From CAVTGO01 sp963734275 (GTDB lineage Bacteria > Actinomycetota > UBA4738 > HRBIN12), in the NCBI GenBank assembly GCA_963734275.1, contig CAVTGO010000013.1, positions 124,001 to 188,000 of the forward strand: a stretch of 64,000 nt of DNA, written 5' to 3'. The translations under genes were made by a program, and so were the position numbers. Under the pieces are notes generated by a model. That model saw nothing but the letters and a program-made list of their open reading frames with translations, did not search any database and was not told the DNA's origin. Below, piece by piece: positions 48,809 through 58,086 of this stretch (position 1 is the stretch's first letter; every line of letters begins with the position of its first letter).

Positions 48809-48866
48809 GTCCCAAAGGGGGGACGGCCGTTCAGCCGTCTAGGGGGTTCCCGCGGGAGGCAACCCC
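48809..48866. other. Three adjacent hairpins in the GGDEF-EAL / receiver intergenic region
   Basis: GTCCC (48809-48813) pairs with GGGAC (48820-48824); GACGGC (48822-48827) with GCCGTC (48834-48839); GGGGTT (48843-48848) with AACCCC (48861-48866). All lie in the 188-bp gap between two leftward genes, downstream of the GGDEF-EAL stop and upstream of the receiver-like gene. The stem nearest the stop could end transcription, though no U run follows; the others could be a structured 5' UTR. Confidence 0.45.
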
Positions 48867-48877
48867 GAGGTTCGTGC

Positions 48878-51800
48878 TCAGGAGGAGAGCTCGTTCTCGC
48901 GAGTGGCGAGGGCGTCTCGTGCCGTCAGCAGCTCGTCGATGCCTTCCATCGGCAGGGGCTTGGCGAAGTAGAAGCCCTGACCGAGGGCGCACTTCAGGTC
49001 GAGCAGCTTCTCGAGCTGGTCCGCGCGCTCGATGCCCTCGGCGACGGGACGGAGCTTCAGGATCCCGGCGAGCTCGATGATCGCGGCGGTGAGCGCCGAC
49101 TCCTCGCCCCCTTCGTTCACGCCGTCCACGAACGATTTGTCGACCTTGAGGATGTCCACCGGGAAGCGGCGGATGTAGTTCAGGCTCGAGTAGCCGGTGC
49201 CGAAGTCGTCGACCGCCAGCTTGATCCCGAGCTCCTTCAGCTCGGCCAGCCGCTGGATCGAGAGCTCCATGTCCTCCATCATCACGGACTCGGTGATCTC
49301 GATGACCAAGCTCGAGGGGTCGATCTGGGTCTGCATCAGGATCTCCGCGACCTCCCCCACGATCTCGGGACGCTGCAGCTGCCGGGCCGACAGGTTCACG
49401 GCCATGTGTAGCGGCGGGTCGGCCGGGAAGCGCTGCTGGAGTTGCTTGGCCTGCTGGCATGCCTCCTGCAGGACCCACTGGCCGATCGGGACGATCAGGC
49501 CTGTCTCCTCGGCGAGTGGGATGAAGTCGAGCGGCGGCACCGTCCCACGGGTCGGGTGGTTCCAGCGCAGCAGCGCCTCCAGGCCCTCGATCCCGCCGGA
49601 CTCCAGCTCGATGATGGGCTGGTAGTGCAGGACGAACTCGTTGTTGTCGACCGCTCGCTGCAGATCCGCCTTCAGCTCCAGGCGCTTCAGCGCGGTGTCG
49701 TGCATCGCGGGCTCGAACACCTGGTACCGGCCCTTACCCGACTCCTTGGCCATGTACATCGCGACGTCGGCGTTGCGCAGGAGCTCCTCGGCGCCCTCGG
49801 GGCCGCTGATCCGATCGGTGTCGGCCGATGCGATTCCGATCGACGCGCGGACGAACACCTCCTTGCCCTCGAGGTGGAACGGACCGTCGAGGCTGGTCAG
49901 GATCCGCGCCGCGACCTCGGCCGCGTCCACGCCGTCGCCGTCGCCCTCGAGCAGGATCGCGAACTCGTCGCCGCCGAGACGAGCCGCCGTGTCGGCCTGG
50001 CGCAGCGTCGCCTTGATGCGGTCGCCGACCTCGCCCAGCAGGCGGTCGCCGGCGGCGTGGCCCAGCGAATCGTTGATCGTCTTGAAGTCGTCCAGGTCCA
50101 TGAACAGGACCGCCACGGGCTCGCCGTCGCGACCCTGGCGCTCCAGGGCATGCTCCACGCGGTCCTTGAACAGGGCCCGGTTGGCGAGCCCGGTGACCGA
50201 GTCGTGGAACGCCTGGTGCGCGAGCTGCTCCTCGAACGCCTTGCGCTCGGACACGTCGCGGGTGTTCAGGACGATGCCCTTGACGTTCTCGTCGTGGAGC
50301 AGGTTCGTACGAAGCGTTTCGACGTTGAGCCAGAAGTCGTCGCGGTGGCGCATGCGCCACTCGGTGAGCGCCGGGTGTCCATCGCCTTCGCGACGAGCCC
50401 CGCTCGTGAGGAACTGGAGCACCTGCGCCTTGTCCTCGGGGTGGATCAGGGCGATGAGTCGGCTTCCCTCGAGCTCGGCGGCCGAGTGGCCGAGCACGCG
50501 CTCGACGGAGGGACTCATGTAGCGGATCGTCGAGTCGGCCTCGACGACCATGACCACGTCGGTGGAGTTCTGGACCAGCGAGGAGAAGCGCGCCTCGCTC
50601 TGGCGACGCAGCAGCTCCTCGGTCACCGCGGCGCTGTCGAGGGCGAGAGCGACCTGCGACGACAGAGCCTCGAAGGCGTCGCGCAGGGCACGCGGCACGC
50701 CGGCCGGACCGGCGACGACGAGCAGGCCGCGCAGCTCATCCTTCATGAACAGCGGGGCGTTCAGGACGAATGCGGCGCTCTCGGGCATCCCGAGGGGGGC
50801 CGCGAGCTCGGCCTCGGCGATCGGCACCTCGTAGGAGCGATGCGAGCCGAGCCGGTCCCGCTTCCACTGGGGCAAGATCTCGAGGGAGAGCGTCTGTCCG
50901 GTCGCGCCGTCCTCCTCGCCGCCGGTCGCCGCCACGACGGTGAACTCGTCGTTGTCGGCGCCCTCGCTCGCGACCATCAGCCGGATAGCCACATCGTCGC
51001 CGACCAGCGTGCGGGCGGCGTGCAGCGCGGCCTCGTAGATGCTCTCGCGGTTCGTGGCGGTGACCAAGGATGCGCCCGCGTTGCGCAGGGCCTTCTCGCG
51101 CAAGGCGGAGACCTCCTGCTTGTGCACGAGGCCGGCCATCCGGGCGACCACGAGGAGGAACAGGGCGACCGAGGCGCCGATCATGACCGGCATGTCGATC
51201 GTGTCCTCGCGCAGGTGCTGCACGAGCATGACGGCCGGGGCCATCAGGGAAGCTCCGGCGAGCAGCGCCAGCCGCGGCCTCGAGAGCCGCGGCTCGACGT
51301 CGGGAGCCTTGTCCGACAGGGTGCGCATGGACATGTGCAGGGCCGCCGCGCCCCAGAAGAGGTAGAACAGGCCCCATCCGGCCTCGAGGTAGCCCTCCTG
51401 GTTGTAGACGATGCCTTGGACCCCGAAGTAGCTGTACACGGTGTCGGTCAGGAAGAGTGACAGTGCCGCGGCGCCCATCAGGTAGAGGGACGGCGCCTTC
51501 TTGCCGGCACCGATCGCGAGGCGGACCACGACCGTCAGCAGGATCAGGTCCATGAACGGGTACGCCATGCCGACGAGCTTCTCGATGATCCTGCTGCCCT
51601 CGCCGTGCGCGACCGGCGACAAGAGGAACACCCACTGGATCGTCCCGACGCCGATCGCGACGATCAGCGAGTCGATCACGCTGTCGCGGTCACGGCCGGG
51701 GTTCCGGCTACGGATCAGGAGCAGCAGGCCGCCGACCAGGCACGGGTAGACGGACAGGTAGAGCAGGTCGCCGATGGATGGATACGGGAGCTCGGTCCCG

Positions 51801-52045
51801 AAGAACTTGTCGTAGTTGTACGTGATGACGTCGCCGGCCACGAAGAGCGCCTGGCCGAGCGCGAACAGGTACCAGGGCAGGCGAACCGCAGGCTTCCACA
51901 TGCGGACGGCGAAGACGATCGCGACGGGCGAGGAGAAGGCGATGAGGTTGAAGAACCACCCCTGGCGCATCCCCGGGATGAACAGGAAGACCAGGAGGGC
52001 GGCCACGCCCGTGCACAGGTAGAGGAACCACGCTCGCCGCTTCAT
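48878..52045 (-). CDS. Membrane GGDEF-EAL protein with GAF and PAS domains
   Basis: 1055 residues. Eight or nine membrane helices (about 1-310), a GAF-like region (about 330-470), a PAS domain (about 485-600, SSLVQNSTDVVMVVEADSTI), GGDEF (about 615-775) and EAL (about 790-1045). The GGDEF motif is intact (RLGGDEFAILLEG near 691) and preceded by the RxxD inhibitory site (RQADTAARL). The EAL domain keeps EALLRW (near 823), DDFGTGYSSL and VAEGIE. Both synthesis and hydrolysis of cyclic di-GMP are therefore possible; which dominates cannot be told. The membrane part is a likely sensor. ATG 52045. Confidence 0.92.
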   Translation of the reverse strand: MKRRAWFLYLCTGVAALLVFLFIPGMRQGWFFNLIAFSSPVAIVFAVRMWKPAVRLPWYLFALGQALFVAGDVITYNYDKFFGTELPYPSIGDLLYLSVYPCLVGGLLLLIRSRNPGRDRDSVIDSLIVAIGVGTIQWVFLLSPVAHGEGSRIIEKLVGMAYPFMDLILLTVVVRLAIGAGKKAPSLYLMGAAALSLFLTDTVYSYFGVQGIVYNQEGYLEAGWGLFYLFWGAAALHMSMRTLSDKAPDVEPRLSRPRLALLAGASLMAPAVMLVQHLREDTIDMPVMIGASVALFLLVVARMAGLVHKQEVSALREKALRNAGASLVTATNRESIYEAALHAARTLVGDDVAIRLMVASEGADNDEFTVVAATGGEEDGATGQTLSLEILPQWKRDRLGSHRSYEVPIAEAELAAPLGMPESAAFVLNAPLFMKDELRGLLVVAGPAGVPRALRDAFEALSSQVALALDSAAVTEELLRRQSEARFSSLVQNSTDVVMVVEADSTIRYMSPSVERVLGHSAAELEGSRLIALIHPEDKAQVLQFLTSGARREGDGHPALTEWRMRHRDDFWLNVETLRTNLLHDENVKGIVLNTRDVSERKAFEEQLAHQAFHDSVTGLANRALFKDRVEHALERQGRDGEPVAVLFMDLDDFKTINDSLGHAAGDRLLGEVGDRIKATLRQADTAARLGGDEFAILLEGDGDGVDAAEVAARILTSLDGPFHLEGKEVFVRASIGIASADTDRISGPEGAEELLRNADVAMYMAKESGKGRYQVFEPAMHDTALKRLELKADLQRAVDNNEFVLHYQPIIELESGGIEGLEALLRWNHPTRGTVPPLDFIPLAEETGLIVPIGQWVLQEACQQAKQLQQRFPADPPLHMAVNLSARQLQRPEIVGEVAEILMQTQIDPSSLVIEITESVMMEDMELSIQRLAELKELGIKLAVDDFGTGYSSLNYIRRFPVDILKVDKSFVDGVNEGGEESALTAAIIELAGILKLRPVAEGIERADQLEKLLDLKCALGQGFYFAKPLPMEGIDELLTARDALATRENELSS

Positions 52046-52148
52046 AGTGTTCCGTATCGGTCGGTGGTGGGTCCGACCTTAGGCGTCGGATGCCGGAAGC
52101 TGGGGAGACCTACAGAGGCCGCTGACGTGCGGAAACACGCTTCCATCC

Positions 52149-53822
52149 CTACCCCGCCTCGACCTCGAACGGGTCCCGAGGCCCGAGGACGTCGGACTCG
52201 GCCACCCGGTAGCCCTCACGCAGGGTGCGCAGGCTGCCCATCCGGATCCGGACCTCGGCGAGTCGGACACGGATGCGCTCGGCCTCGGCCACCAGCCGGG
52301 CCTCCTCGCGCTCGAGCGTCTCCAGGTCGTCGTTGAGCGCCTCGCGCGAGGTCCACCAGCGATCCACGGCGGCCCGCATGCTGGTGAGGGTCTCGAGGTA
52401 TCCCACGACCGTGTCGTCCTCGGGGACGACCGAGGCGGGCGCCACATCCATCGCGTCGACCGCAGCAGGCAAGGCGTCGACGCGCACGGCAGGCACGGCC
52501 ACGAGCGCGGGTGCCAGGGACTGCGGAGCGATCTCCGGCGGAGCGAGCTCCGGCGGTGCGGTGGGTTCCCGCCCGGCGCCCGCCGCGACGACGAGCCCGG
52601 TCCGTCCCTCCACCGAGCGCATGCCGGGCAGGAACAGGAAGGCGATCGTGACGATGCTGCCGAGCACGCCCGCGACGACCAACGTCGTGCGTGCGCCGAA
52701 TGCCTGGGCCACGGGCCCCGTGAGCGCGTAGGAGAGCGGCACGAGGCCGATCGAGATGAACCAGTCGAAGCTCGAGACGCGGCCGAGCAGGCGCCCCGGC
52801 ACGAGTCGCTGCTTGGTCGTGATCCACACGATCAGGCCGGCGCTCTCCAGGGCGTTGAAGAAGAAGCAGAAGATCATCGCCTGCCACGGGAGGTTCGCGA
52901 AGCCGTAGCCGGCGATCATCAGCGTAGAGACCGCCCAGACCACGTACATGAACGTCATGTTCCGGCGGGGCATCTCGCGGTTGCCCATCACGATCGCCGC
53001 GAGCATCGCGCCGATGCCGCCCATCGCGAGGATGAGGCCGAGGTCGCTCGCGGAGCGCCCCATCTCCTCCTTCACGATGAAGGGCAGCAGCACCTCGGCC
53101 GGTCCCCAGAAGATCAGGTAGGCGAGGGTGGCGGCGAGGAACGTCCCCCACAGCCACACCTGGGTCCTGACGAAGCGGAAGCCCTCCTTGATCTCGGTCA
53201 GCATCGAGGCGGACGACTCGTCTCCCTCGCGCGCCCGATGCGGCCGCATGAGGATCAGGCAAGCCACGGAGATCGAGAACGTCACCCCGTCGAGCATGAA
53301 CGCCTCGCCCGGACGGCCGCCGAACGCGGCGATCAGGCCGCCACCGAGCGCCGGGCCGATCATCCGATACGCCGCAGGGCGCACGAACTGGTCCAGCGCA
53401 TTGGCCTGCGTGAGCTCGTCCTCGGGGACGAGGTCGGGGACGATCGCGTCGAACGCGGGTCCGAAGAACGCGGTCCCGGCGCCGTAGACCGCGGCGATCA
53501 GCATCATGTGCCAGATCTGGATCATGCCGTAGACGGAGAGCAGCCCGAGCGCGAACAGCGCGGCCATCCGGATCGCGTCCGCGAACAGCATCACCTTGCG
53601 GCGGTCGAACCGGTCGCTCACGGCGCCGCCGACCAGCAGCAGGATCACGTGTGGGACGGTCATCGAGAAGCCGATCATCGAGAGCGCGGTCGGCGTGTTC
53701 GAGATCTCATACGCCTGCCACGCGAGCGCGATCGTGGTGATGCCGTCGCCGAGCAGAGAGACCGTCATCCCGGTCCACAGCAAGCGGAACTCGCGATGGC
53801 GAAGCGGTACCAGGATGCGCAT
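52149..53822 (-). CDS. MFS transporter (EntS-like) with long C-terminal coiled coil
   Basis: 557 residues. Twelve helices in about 1-405: LRHREFRLLWTGMTVSLLGDGI at the start and GGAVSDRFDRRKVMLFADA between helices 2 and 3 are typical of the MFS_3 (enterobactin exporter EntS) group. After the last helix comes a Pro/Ala-rich linker (about 420-475) and a charged helical tail (about 490-545, SREALNDDLETLEREEARLVAEAERIRVRL) with coiled-coil heptads, unusual for the family. Substrate unknown. ATG 53822; an upstream in-frame start adds a non-conserved stretch. Confidence 0.85.
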   Translation of the reverse strand: MRILVPLRHREFRLLWTGMTVSLLGDGITTIALAWQAYEISNTPTALSMIGFSMTVPHVILLLVGGAVSDRFDRRKVMLFADAIRMAALFALGLLSVYGMIQIWHMMLIAAVYGAGTAFFGPAFDAIVPDLVPEDELTQANALDQFVRPAAYRMIGPALGGGLIAAFGGRPGEAFMLDGVTFSISVACLILMRPHRAREGDESSASMLTEIKEGFRFVRTQVWLWGTFLAATLAYLIFWGPAEVLLPFIVKEEMGRSASDLGLILAMGGIGAMLAAIVMGNREMPRRNMTFMYVVWAVSTLMIAGYGFANLPWQAMIFCFFFNALESAGLIVWITTKQRLVPGRLLGRVSSFDWFISIGLVPLSYALTGPVAQAFGARTTLVVAGVLGSIVTIAFLFLPGMRSVEGRTGLVVAAGAGREPTAPPELAPPEIAPQSLAPALVAVPAVRVDALPAAVDAMDVAPASVVPEDDTVVGYLETLTSMRAAVDRWWTSREALNDDLETLEREEARLVAEAERIRVRLAEVRIRMGSLRTLREGYRVAESDVLGPRDPFEVEAG

Positions 53823-53868
53823 CCTGCGTTGTACGAAGGTGCCTCCCGAGCCCCCCCGGCCACCGGGG

Positions 53869-54564
53869 TCACCCGGCCTGAGACGCGGCTCGGAGCGTGG
53901 AGCGCAGGAGGTCGCGGGCGGCGATTGCCTCACGTGTGCCGGCCAGCGCCGGGCGCTCGGCCAGGGACTCCTCGAGGTCGTCGAGGGCCACCCGAACCAC
54001 GCCGCGGAGGCGCTCAACGCCGCCGTTCACGGCCTGGTGCACGCCCCGCGAGTACTCGAGGAACGCGCGCGGGCGCTCGCCCGCGCAGAGGTGCGCGAGG
54101 GCGAGGTCGAACCGCACCGCGATCCACCGGCCGTCGCGGTTCAGGGCCTCGCGGAGCGTGGCCACGGCCTCTTCGCTGCGACCGAGGCGCAACTGGCACC
54201 AGCCGACGAGCTCCCAGAGGTCCTCCTCGCGCTCGTAGCGCGCCATGCCCTCGGCAACGACCTCCTCGCACAGGCGGTCGGCCTCGGCGACGAGGTCCAT
54301 GCGGCGCAGCACGTTCGCGAGACCCTCCTTGGCCCACAGGGCGCCCGGGTCCAGCGACAGGGCCCGCTCGTACGCGCGCCGTGCCTCCAGCTGGCGAGCG
54401 GGCCCCAGGTTCTCGAGCGCCCACCCGCGCGCGGTGTGGACGGCGGCGTTCTCCGGATCCTGCGAGAGCGCGGCCTCGAGCTCGTCCAGGGCAGCCGCAT
54501 AGCTCCCGGCGTCGGAGAGCATCTCCGCGCGCCCCAGCCCTTCGGCGACAGGACCCTTCGTCAT
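53869..54564 (-). CDS. TPR repeat protein
   Basis: 231 residues. TPR-like helices are seen at about 10-125 (AAALDELEAALSQDPENAAVHTARGWALENLG; RAYERALSLDPGALWAKEGLANVLRRMD; EDLWELVGWCQLRLGRSEEAVATLREAL), and a C-terminal helical segment follows. No enzyme motif, signal or membrane helix; a scaffold role is likely. ATG 54564 lies 4 bp after the stop of the PLP enzyme gene, so these two and probably the MFS gene are one transcript. Confidence 0.8.
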   Translation of the reverse strand: MTKGPVAEGLGRAEMLSDAGSYAAALDELEAALSQDPENAAVHTARGWALENLGPARQLEARRAYERALSLDPGALWAKEGLANVLRRMDLVAEADRLCEEVVAEGMARYEREEDLWELVGWCQLRLGRSEEAVATLREALNRDGRWIAVRFDLALAHLCAGERPRAFLEYSRGVHQAVNGGVERLRGVVRVALDDLEESLAERPALAGTREAIAARDLLRSTLRAASQAG

Positions 54565-54568
54565 GGTC

Positions 54569-55963
54569 CTACCCTCGTGAGATCCGCGACTCGGCAAGCA
54601 GCGCGCGGTGATCCTCGTGCTGCAGCTCGAAGCGCTCGTTGATCTCGCCGAGCACCTCGCACAGCAGGTCGATCTCGGCGTCGGCATTGGCGGCGGTGAT
54701 CTGCATGCGGAAGCCGACCTCGTCCTTGGGGACGAGCGGATACGCGGCCATCGTGACGTAGATGCCCCGGTCGAACAGGTAGCGCCCGACCGCGTCGATG
54801 TCCTCGTGCTTGGCGAGCGGGATCTCGATCAACGGGAAGCCCGACTCGTTGGGCGTATAGATGTCCAGTTCGTGCAGGCGGTCGAGCACCTGCTTGGTCT
54901 TGCGGTAGATCTCGGCGCGGTAGGTGTCGCCGCGCTTCTCGTTCACGTCGAGCCCGACCAGCGTGGTGGCGAGTGACGCCACCGGGGACGGGCCCGAGTA
55001 CAGGTAGGGAGGGGCCGCCACCTTCAGCACGTCTTTCAGACGGGTCGGCAGCGCGAGGAACGACAACAGCGAGCTGTACGCCTTGCTGAAGCCGGCGACC
55101 AGGATGACGTTCTCGTACGTCTCGCCCTGGTGACGTACGACGCTGTTGCCCCTCGTCCCCCACGGGGTGAGCTCGGTGGGAGAGCGCTCCCCGATGACCC
55201 CGAACCCATGGGCGTCGTCGACGTAGAGCAGCGCGTCGTACTCGCGCGCGACGCGGGCGAGCTCGCGCATGTCGGGCGCGTTGCCGGTCATCGAGTTCAC
55301 GCCATCCATCGCGATCACGCGCGGTGTCACCGTCGAGGCCTTCAACAGCTCTTCGAGATGCCGGTGATCGTTGTGACGGAAGCGTTGGATCGTGGCGCCG
55401 TGACCGCGGGCGATCATCGCGCCGTCGTAGATCGTCTTGTGGGCCCGCCCGTCGAGGAAGATGACGCCCGCACCGGCGAGGATCGGGATCACCGACATGT
55501 GGATGTGCGTGATCGTCGGGAACAGCAGGGTGTCCTGGCTCCCGAGCAGGTCCGTGAGCTTCTGCTCGATCTGCTCGTAGATGACGGGGCTTCCGAGCAG
55601 GCGGGACCAGCTCGGGTGGGTTCCCCAGCGCGCGACGTACTCGGGGATGGCGTCCATGATCTCCTGGTCCAGGTCGAATCCCAGGTAGTTGCAGCTGGCG
55701 AAGTCGGCAAGCCAGTGGTCCCCGATCCGGATCTGGCGTCCGATCTGTTCGTCGATCACGGCGTCGAGCATCGGGTGGGACTCCTTCAGGCGCGCCAGGT
55801 CGGCGACCGTGGCCATCCATCGCTCGAGCCAGCTATCCGTCTCGCGGCGCAGGGGCTTGTCCGCGACGACCTGCCGAGGCCGCATGTCGGATTCCCTGCG
55901 GCGGACCGCATCGGTACGACGGCGCCCGGCGTTAGCCGGGTCGAACTGCGTGGGCGTCGACAT
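54569..55963 (-). CDS. Alpha-oxoamine-synthase-like PLP enzyme
   Basis: 464 residues, aminotransferase fold type I of the 8-amino-7-oxononanoate synthase / glycine C-acetyltransferase / serine palmitoyltransferase group: SCNYLGFDLDQE (near 91), VIFLDGRAHKTIYDGA, LLYVDDAHGFGVIG with the PLP-binding Asp-x-x-His, and ILVAGFSKAYSS with the Schiff-base Lys. The usual glycine-rich substrate loop is altered to LLFPTITHIHMS, and there is an N-terminal extension of about 55 residues. The exact acyl-CoA and amino acid cannot be given, and no biotin genes are near. ATG 55963. Confidence 0.8.
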   Translation of the reverse strand: MSTPTQFDPANAGRRRTDAVRRRESDMRPRQVVADKPLRRETDSWLERWMATVADLARLKESHPMLDAVIDEQIGRQIRIGDHWLADFASCNYLGFDLDQEIMDAIPEYVARWGTHPSWSRLLGSPVIYEQIEQKLTDLLGSQDTLLFPTITHIHMSVIPILAGAGVIFLDGRAHKTIYDGAMIARGHGATIQRFRHNDHRHLEELLKASTVTPRVIAMDGVNSMTGNAPDMRELARVAREYDALLYVDDAHGFGVIGERSPTELTPWGTRGNSVVRHQGETYENVILVAGFSKAYSSLLSFLALPTRLKDVLKVAAPPYLYSGPSPVASLATTLVGLDVNEKRGDTYRAEIYRKTKQVLDRLHELDIYTPNESGFPLIEIPLAKHEDIDAVGRYLFDRGIYVTMAAYPLVPKDEVGFRMQITAANADAEIDLLCEVLGEINERFELQHEDHRALLAESRISRG

Positions 55964-56053
55964 GGCCTACTCCCCATCGGACCGTCCACGCACGGGCTTG
56001 AGCCCTTTGGACGGGTTGCCGGTCGGCCGACCGGGGGAACGTCGGGCGGGCCG

Positions 56054-56647
56054 TCAGCGGGCGGGGATGGAGGGCCGCCAGAGGGGGCGCGAGCGTTCGT
56101 AGACGTCGATCGCGTCCGCGTGGCGGAGGGTGAGACCGATGTCGTCGAGCCCCTCGAGCAGGCGCCACCGGGTATAGGGGTCGACCCGGAATGACTCGAC
56201 CATCCCGGGGGCGGTGACGCGCTCCTCCTCAAGGTCGACGGTGATCTGCGTCGTGGGGTCGTGGACCACCGCGTCCATCAGCGCGCGGACGGACGCGACC
56301 GGCAGCTCCACCGGGAGCAGTCCGATCTTGCCGCAGTTGTTGCGGAAGATGTCGGCGAAGCTCGGGGAGACGATGGCCCGGAAGCCTGCGTCTTCGAGCG
56401 CCCACACCGCGTGCTCGCGGCTGGAGCCGCCCCCGAAGTTCGGCCCGGTCAGCAGGATGCTCGCGCCCCGGTATCCGGGCCGGTCCAGCACGAAGTTCGG
56501 GTCCGCGCGCCACGAGTCGAACAGGAACGGGCCGAACCCCGTGCGCTCGACCCGCTTCAGGTACTCGGCCGGGATTATCTGGTCGGTGTCGACGTCGGAG
56601 CGGTCCAGGGGAACGGCCCGGCCCGTGTGCACGCGGAAGGGCTTCAC
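56054..56647 (-). CDS. leuD: 3-isopropylmalate dehydratase, small subunit
   Basis: 197 residues, bacterial LeuD: KPFRVHTGRAVPLDRSDVDTDQIIPAEYLKR at the start, GPNFGGGSSREHAVWALEDAGFRAI (swivelling-domain motif, near 71), FADIFRNNCGKIGLLPVELP. It forms the dehydratase with LeuC that isomerises 2- to 3-isopropylmalate and hydrates citraconate in the citramalate route. GTG 56647 overlaps the leuC stop by GTGA. Confidence 0.96.
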   Translation of the reverse strand: MKPFRVHTGRAVPLDRSDVDTDQIIPAEYLKRVERTGFGPFLFDSWRADPNFVLDRPGYRGASILLTGPNFGGGSSREHAVWALEDAGFRAIVSPSFADIFRNNCGKIGLLPVELPVASVRALMDAVVHDPTTQITVDLEEERVTAPGMVESFRVDPYTRWRLLEGLDDIGLTLRHADAIDVYERSRPLWRPSIPAR

Positions 56648-58008
56648 AGGTCCTCCGGGGTCGCGAAATGGCCGGCGACCGCGGTCGCGGCCGCGACGGC
56701 CGGGCTGACGAGGTGCGTCCGTCCGCCCCTGCCCTGGCGCCCTTCGAAGTTGCGGTTCGACGTCGAGGCCGACCGCTCGCCGGGCGCGAGCTGATCCGGG
56801 TTCATCCCGAGGCACATCGAGCAGCCCGCGTCCCGCCACTCGAACCCGGCGGCGGTGAAGACCTCGTGCAGACCCTCCGCCTCGGCCTCGCGTTTCACGA
56901 GCATCGAGCCGGGGACGACCATCGCGCGCAGGCCCTCGCGGATCGTCTTGCCGCGCAGGATCTCGGCGGCCTCCCGCAGGTCGGACAGCCGGCTGTTGGT
57001 GCACGACCCGATGAAGACGGTATCGGGGCGGATGTCGCGGATGGGGGTGCCGGGCCGCAGGGCCATGTACGTGAGGGCGCGCTCGGCGGTCTCGTCGGCG
57101 GGCTCGGGGACGACGTCGTCGATCGTGACCGTCTGCGCGGGGTTCGTTCCCCACGACACGTATGGCCGGAGCTCGGCGGCGTCGATGCGCACCTCTCGGT
57201 CGAACGTCGCGCCGTCGTCGGTGGGGAGCGACCGCCACTCGTCGAGTGCCGCCTCCCAGTCCGACGGCGCGTGCGGGCGGCCCTCGAGGTACGCGAACGT
57301 CGTGTCGTCCGGCGCTACGACCCCGGCGCGAGCGCCGGCCTCGATCGACATGTTGCACACCGTCATGCGGCCTTCCATCGACAGCGAACGGATCGCGCTC
57401 CCTCGGTACTCGAGGACGTGGCCCACGCCGCCGCCGGTGCCGATACGGGCGATGATGCCGAGGATCACGTCCTTGGCCGAGACGCCGGACGGCAGGTCGC
57501 CCTCGACGGTGATCGCCATCGTGCCGGGACGCGCCTGCGGGAGGGTCTGCGTTGCGAGGACATGTTCGACCTCGCTGGTGCCGATGCCGAACGCGAGCGC
57601 GCCGAAGGCCCCGTGGGTGCTGGTGTGCGAGTCGCCGCACACGATCACGAGGCCGGGCTGGGTGAGCCCCATCTGCGGGCCGATCACGTGCACGATCCCT
57701 TGCCCGATGTCGCCGGTCGGGAACAGGCGGATGCCGAACTCCGCGGCGTTGCGGGCGAGCGCCTCCATCTGCTTCACGCTCACGGGGTCCACGGGCCCCG
57801 GTCCGGTGGGCACGTTGTGGTCCATCGTCGCGACGGTGAGGTCGGGGCGCCGGACCGGGCGCCCCTCCATGCGCAGGCCGTCGAAGGCCTGCGGGCTCGT
57901 GACCTCGTGGACCAGGTGCAGGTCCACGTAGAGCAGGTCGGGCTCGCCCTCAGCGCTGTGCACCACGTGGCGGTCCCAGACCTTCTCGGCGAGCGTGCGC
58001 GGTTCCAT
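56644..58008 (-). CDS. leuC: 3-isopropylmalate dehydratase, large subunit
   Basis: 454 residues, aconitase family. IVCGDSHTSTHGAFGALAFG (near 126) and the three [4Fe-4S] cysteines in IGSCTNSRLSDL (near 337) and CSMCLGMNPDQL (near 397-400) are intact. ATG 58008. Its promoter must lie in the 78-bp gap shared with the divergent IclR regulator, where two palindromes sit; repression by that regulator is the natural inference. It is 10 kb away from leuA/leuB and under separate control. Confidence 0.97.
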   Translation of the reverse strand: MEPRTLAEKVWDRHVVHSAEGEPDLLYVDLHLVHEVTSPQAFDGLRMEGRPVRRPDLTVATMDHNVPTGPGPVDPVSVKQMEALARNAAEFGIRLFPTGDIGQGIVHVIGPQMGLTQPGLVIVCGDSHTSTHGAFGALAFGIGTSEVEHVLATQTLPQARPGTMAITVEGDLPSGVSAKDVILGIIARIGTGGGVGHVLEYRGSAIRSLSMEGRMTVCNMSIEAGARAGVVAPDDTTFAYLEGRPHAPSDWEAALDEWRSLPTDDGATFDREVRIDAAELRPYVSWGTNPAQTVTIDDVVPEPADETAERALTYMALRPGTPIRDIRPDTVFIGSCTNSRLSDLREAAEILRGKTIREGLRAMVVPGSMLVKREAEAEGLHEVFTAAGFEWRDAGCSMCLGMNPDQLAPGERSASTSNRNFEGRQGRGGRTHLVSPAVAAATAVAGHFATPEDL

Positions 58009-58049
58009 GGGTCCGATGGTGGCAGCCGGTGGACCCTCTGTCCACGGTT

Positions 58050-58086
58050 GTTCCATCATATGGAACTGTGTTCCACTATATGGAAC
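58050..58086. promoter_or_regulatory. Double palindromic operator between leuC and the IclR gene
   Basis: GTTCCATCATATGGAAC (58050-58066) is a perfect 7-3-7 palindrome, and GTTCCACTATATGGAAC (58070-58086) is the same with one changed base. Centres are 20 bp apart, about two helical turns. TTCCA-N5-TGGAA fits the general form of IclR-family sites. The second palindrome ends directly before the ATG of the IclR gene. A further inverted repeat GTGGAC-N5-GTCCAC (58029-58045) is 21 bp away, with arms in the opposite sense. Confidence 0.8.

Noticed and set aside
56020..56035. 16-bp palindrome CCGGTCGGCCGACCGG after leuD
   Set aside because: Pure G/C inverted repeat without a U run, in DNA where such palindromes arise by chance; too weak to call a terminator or operator.
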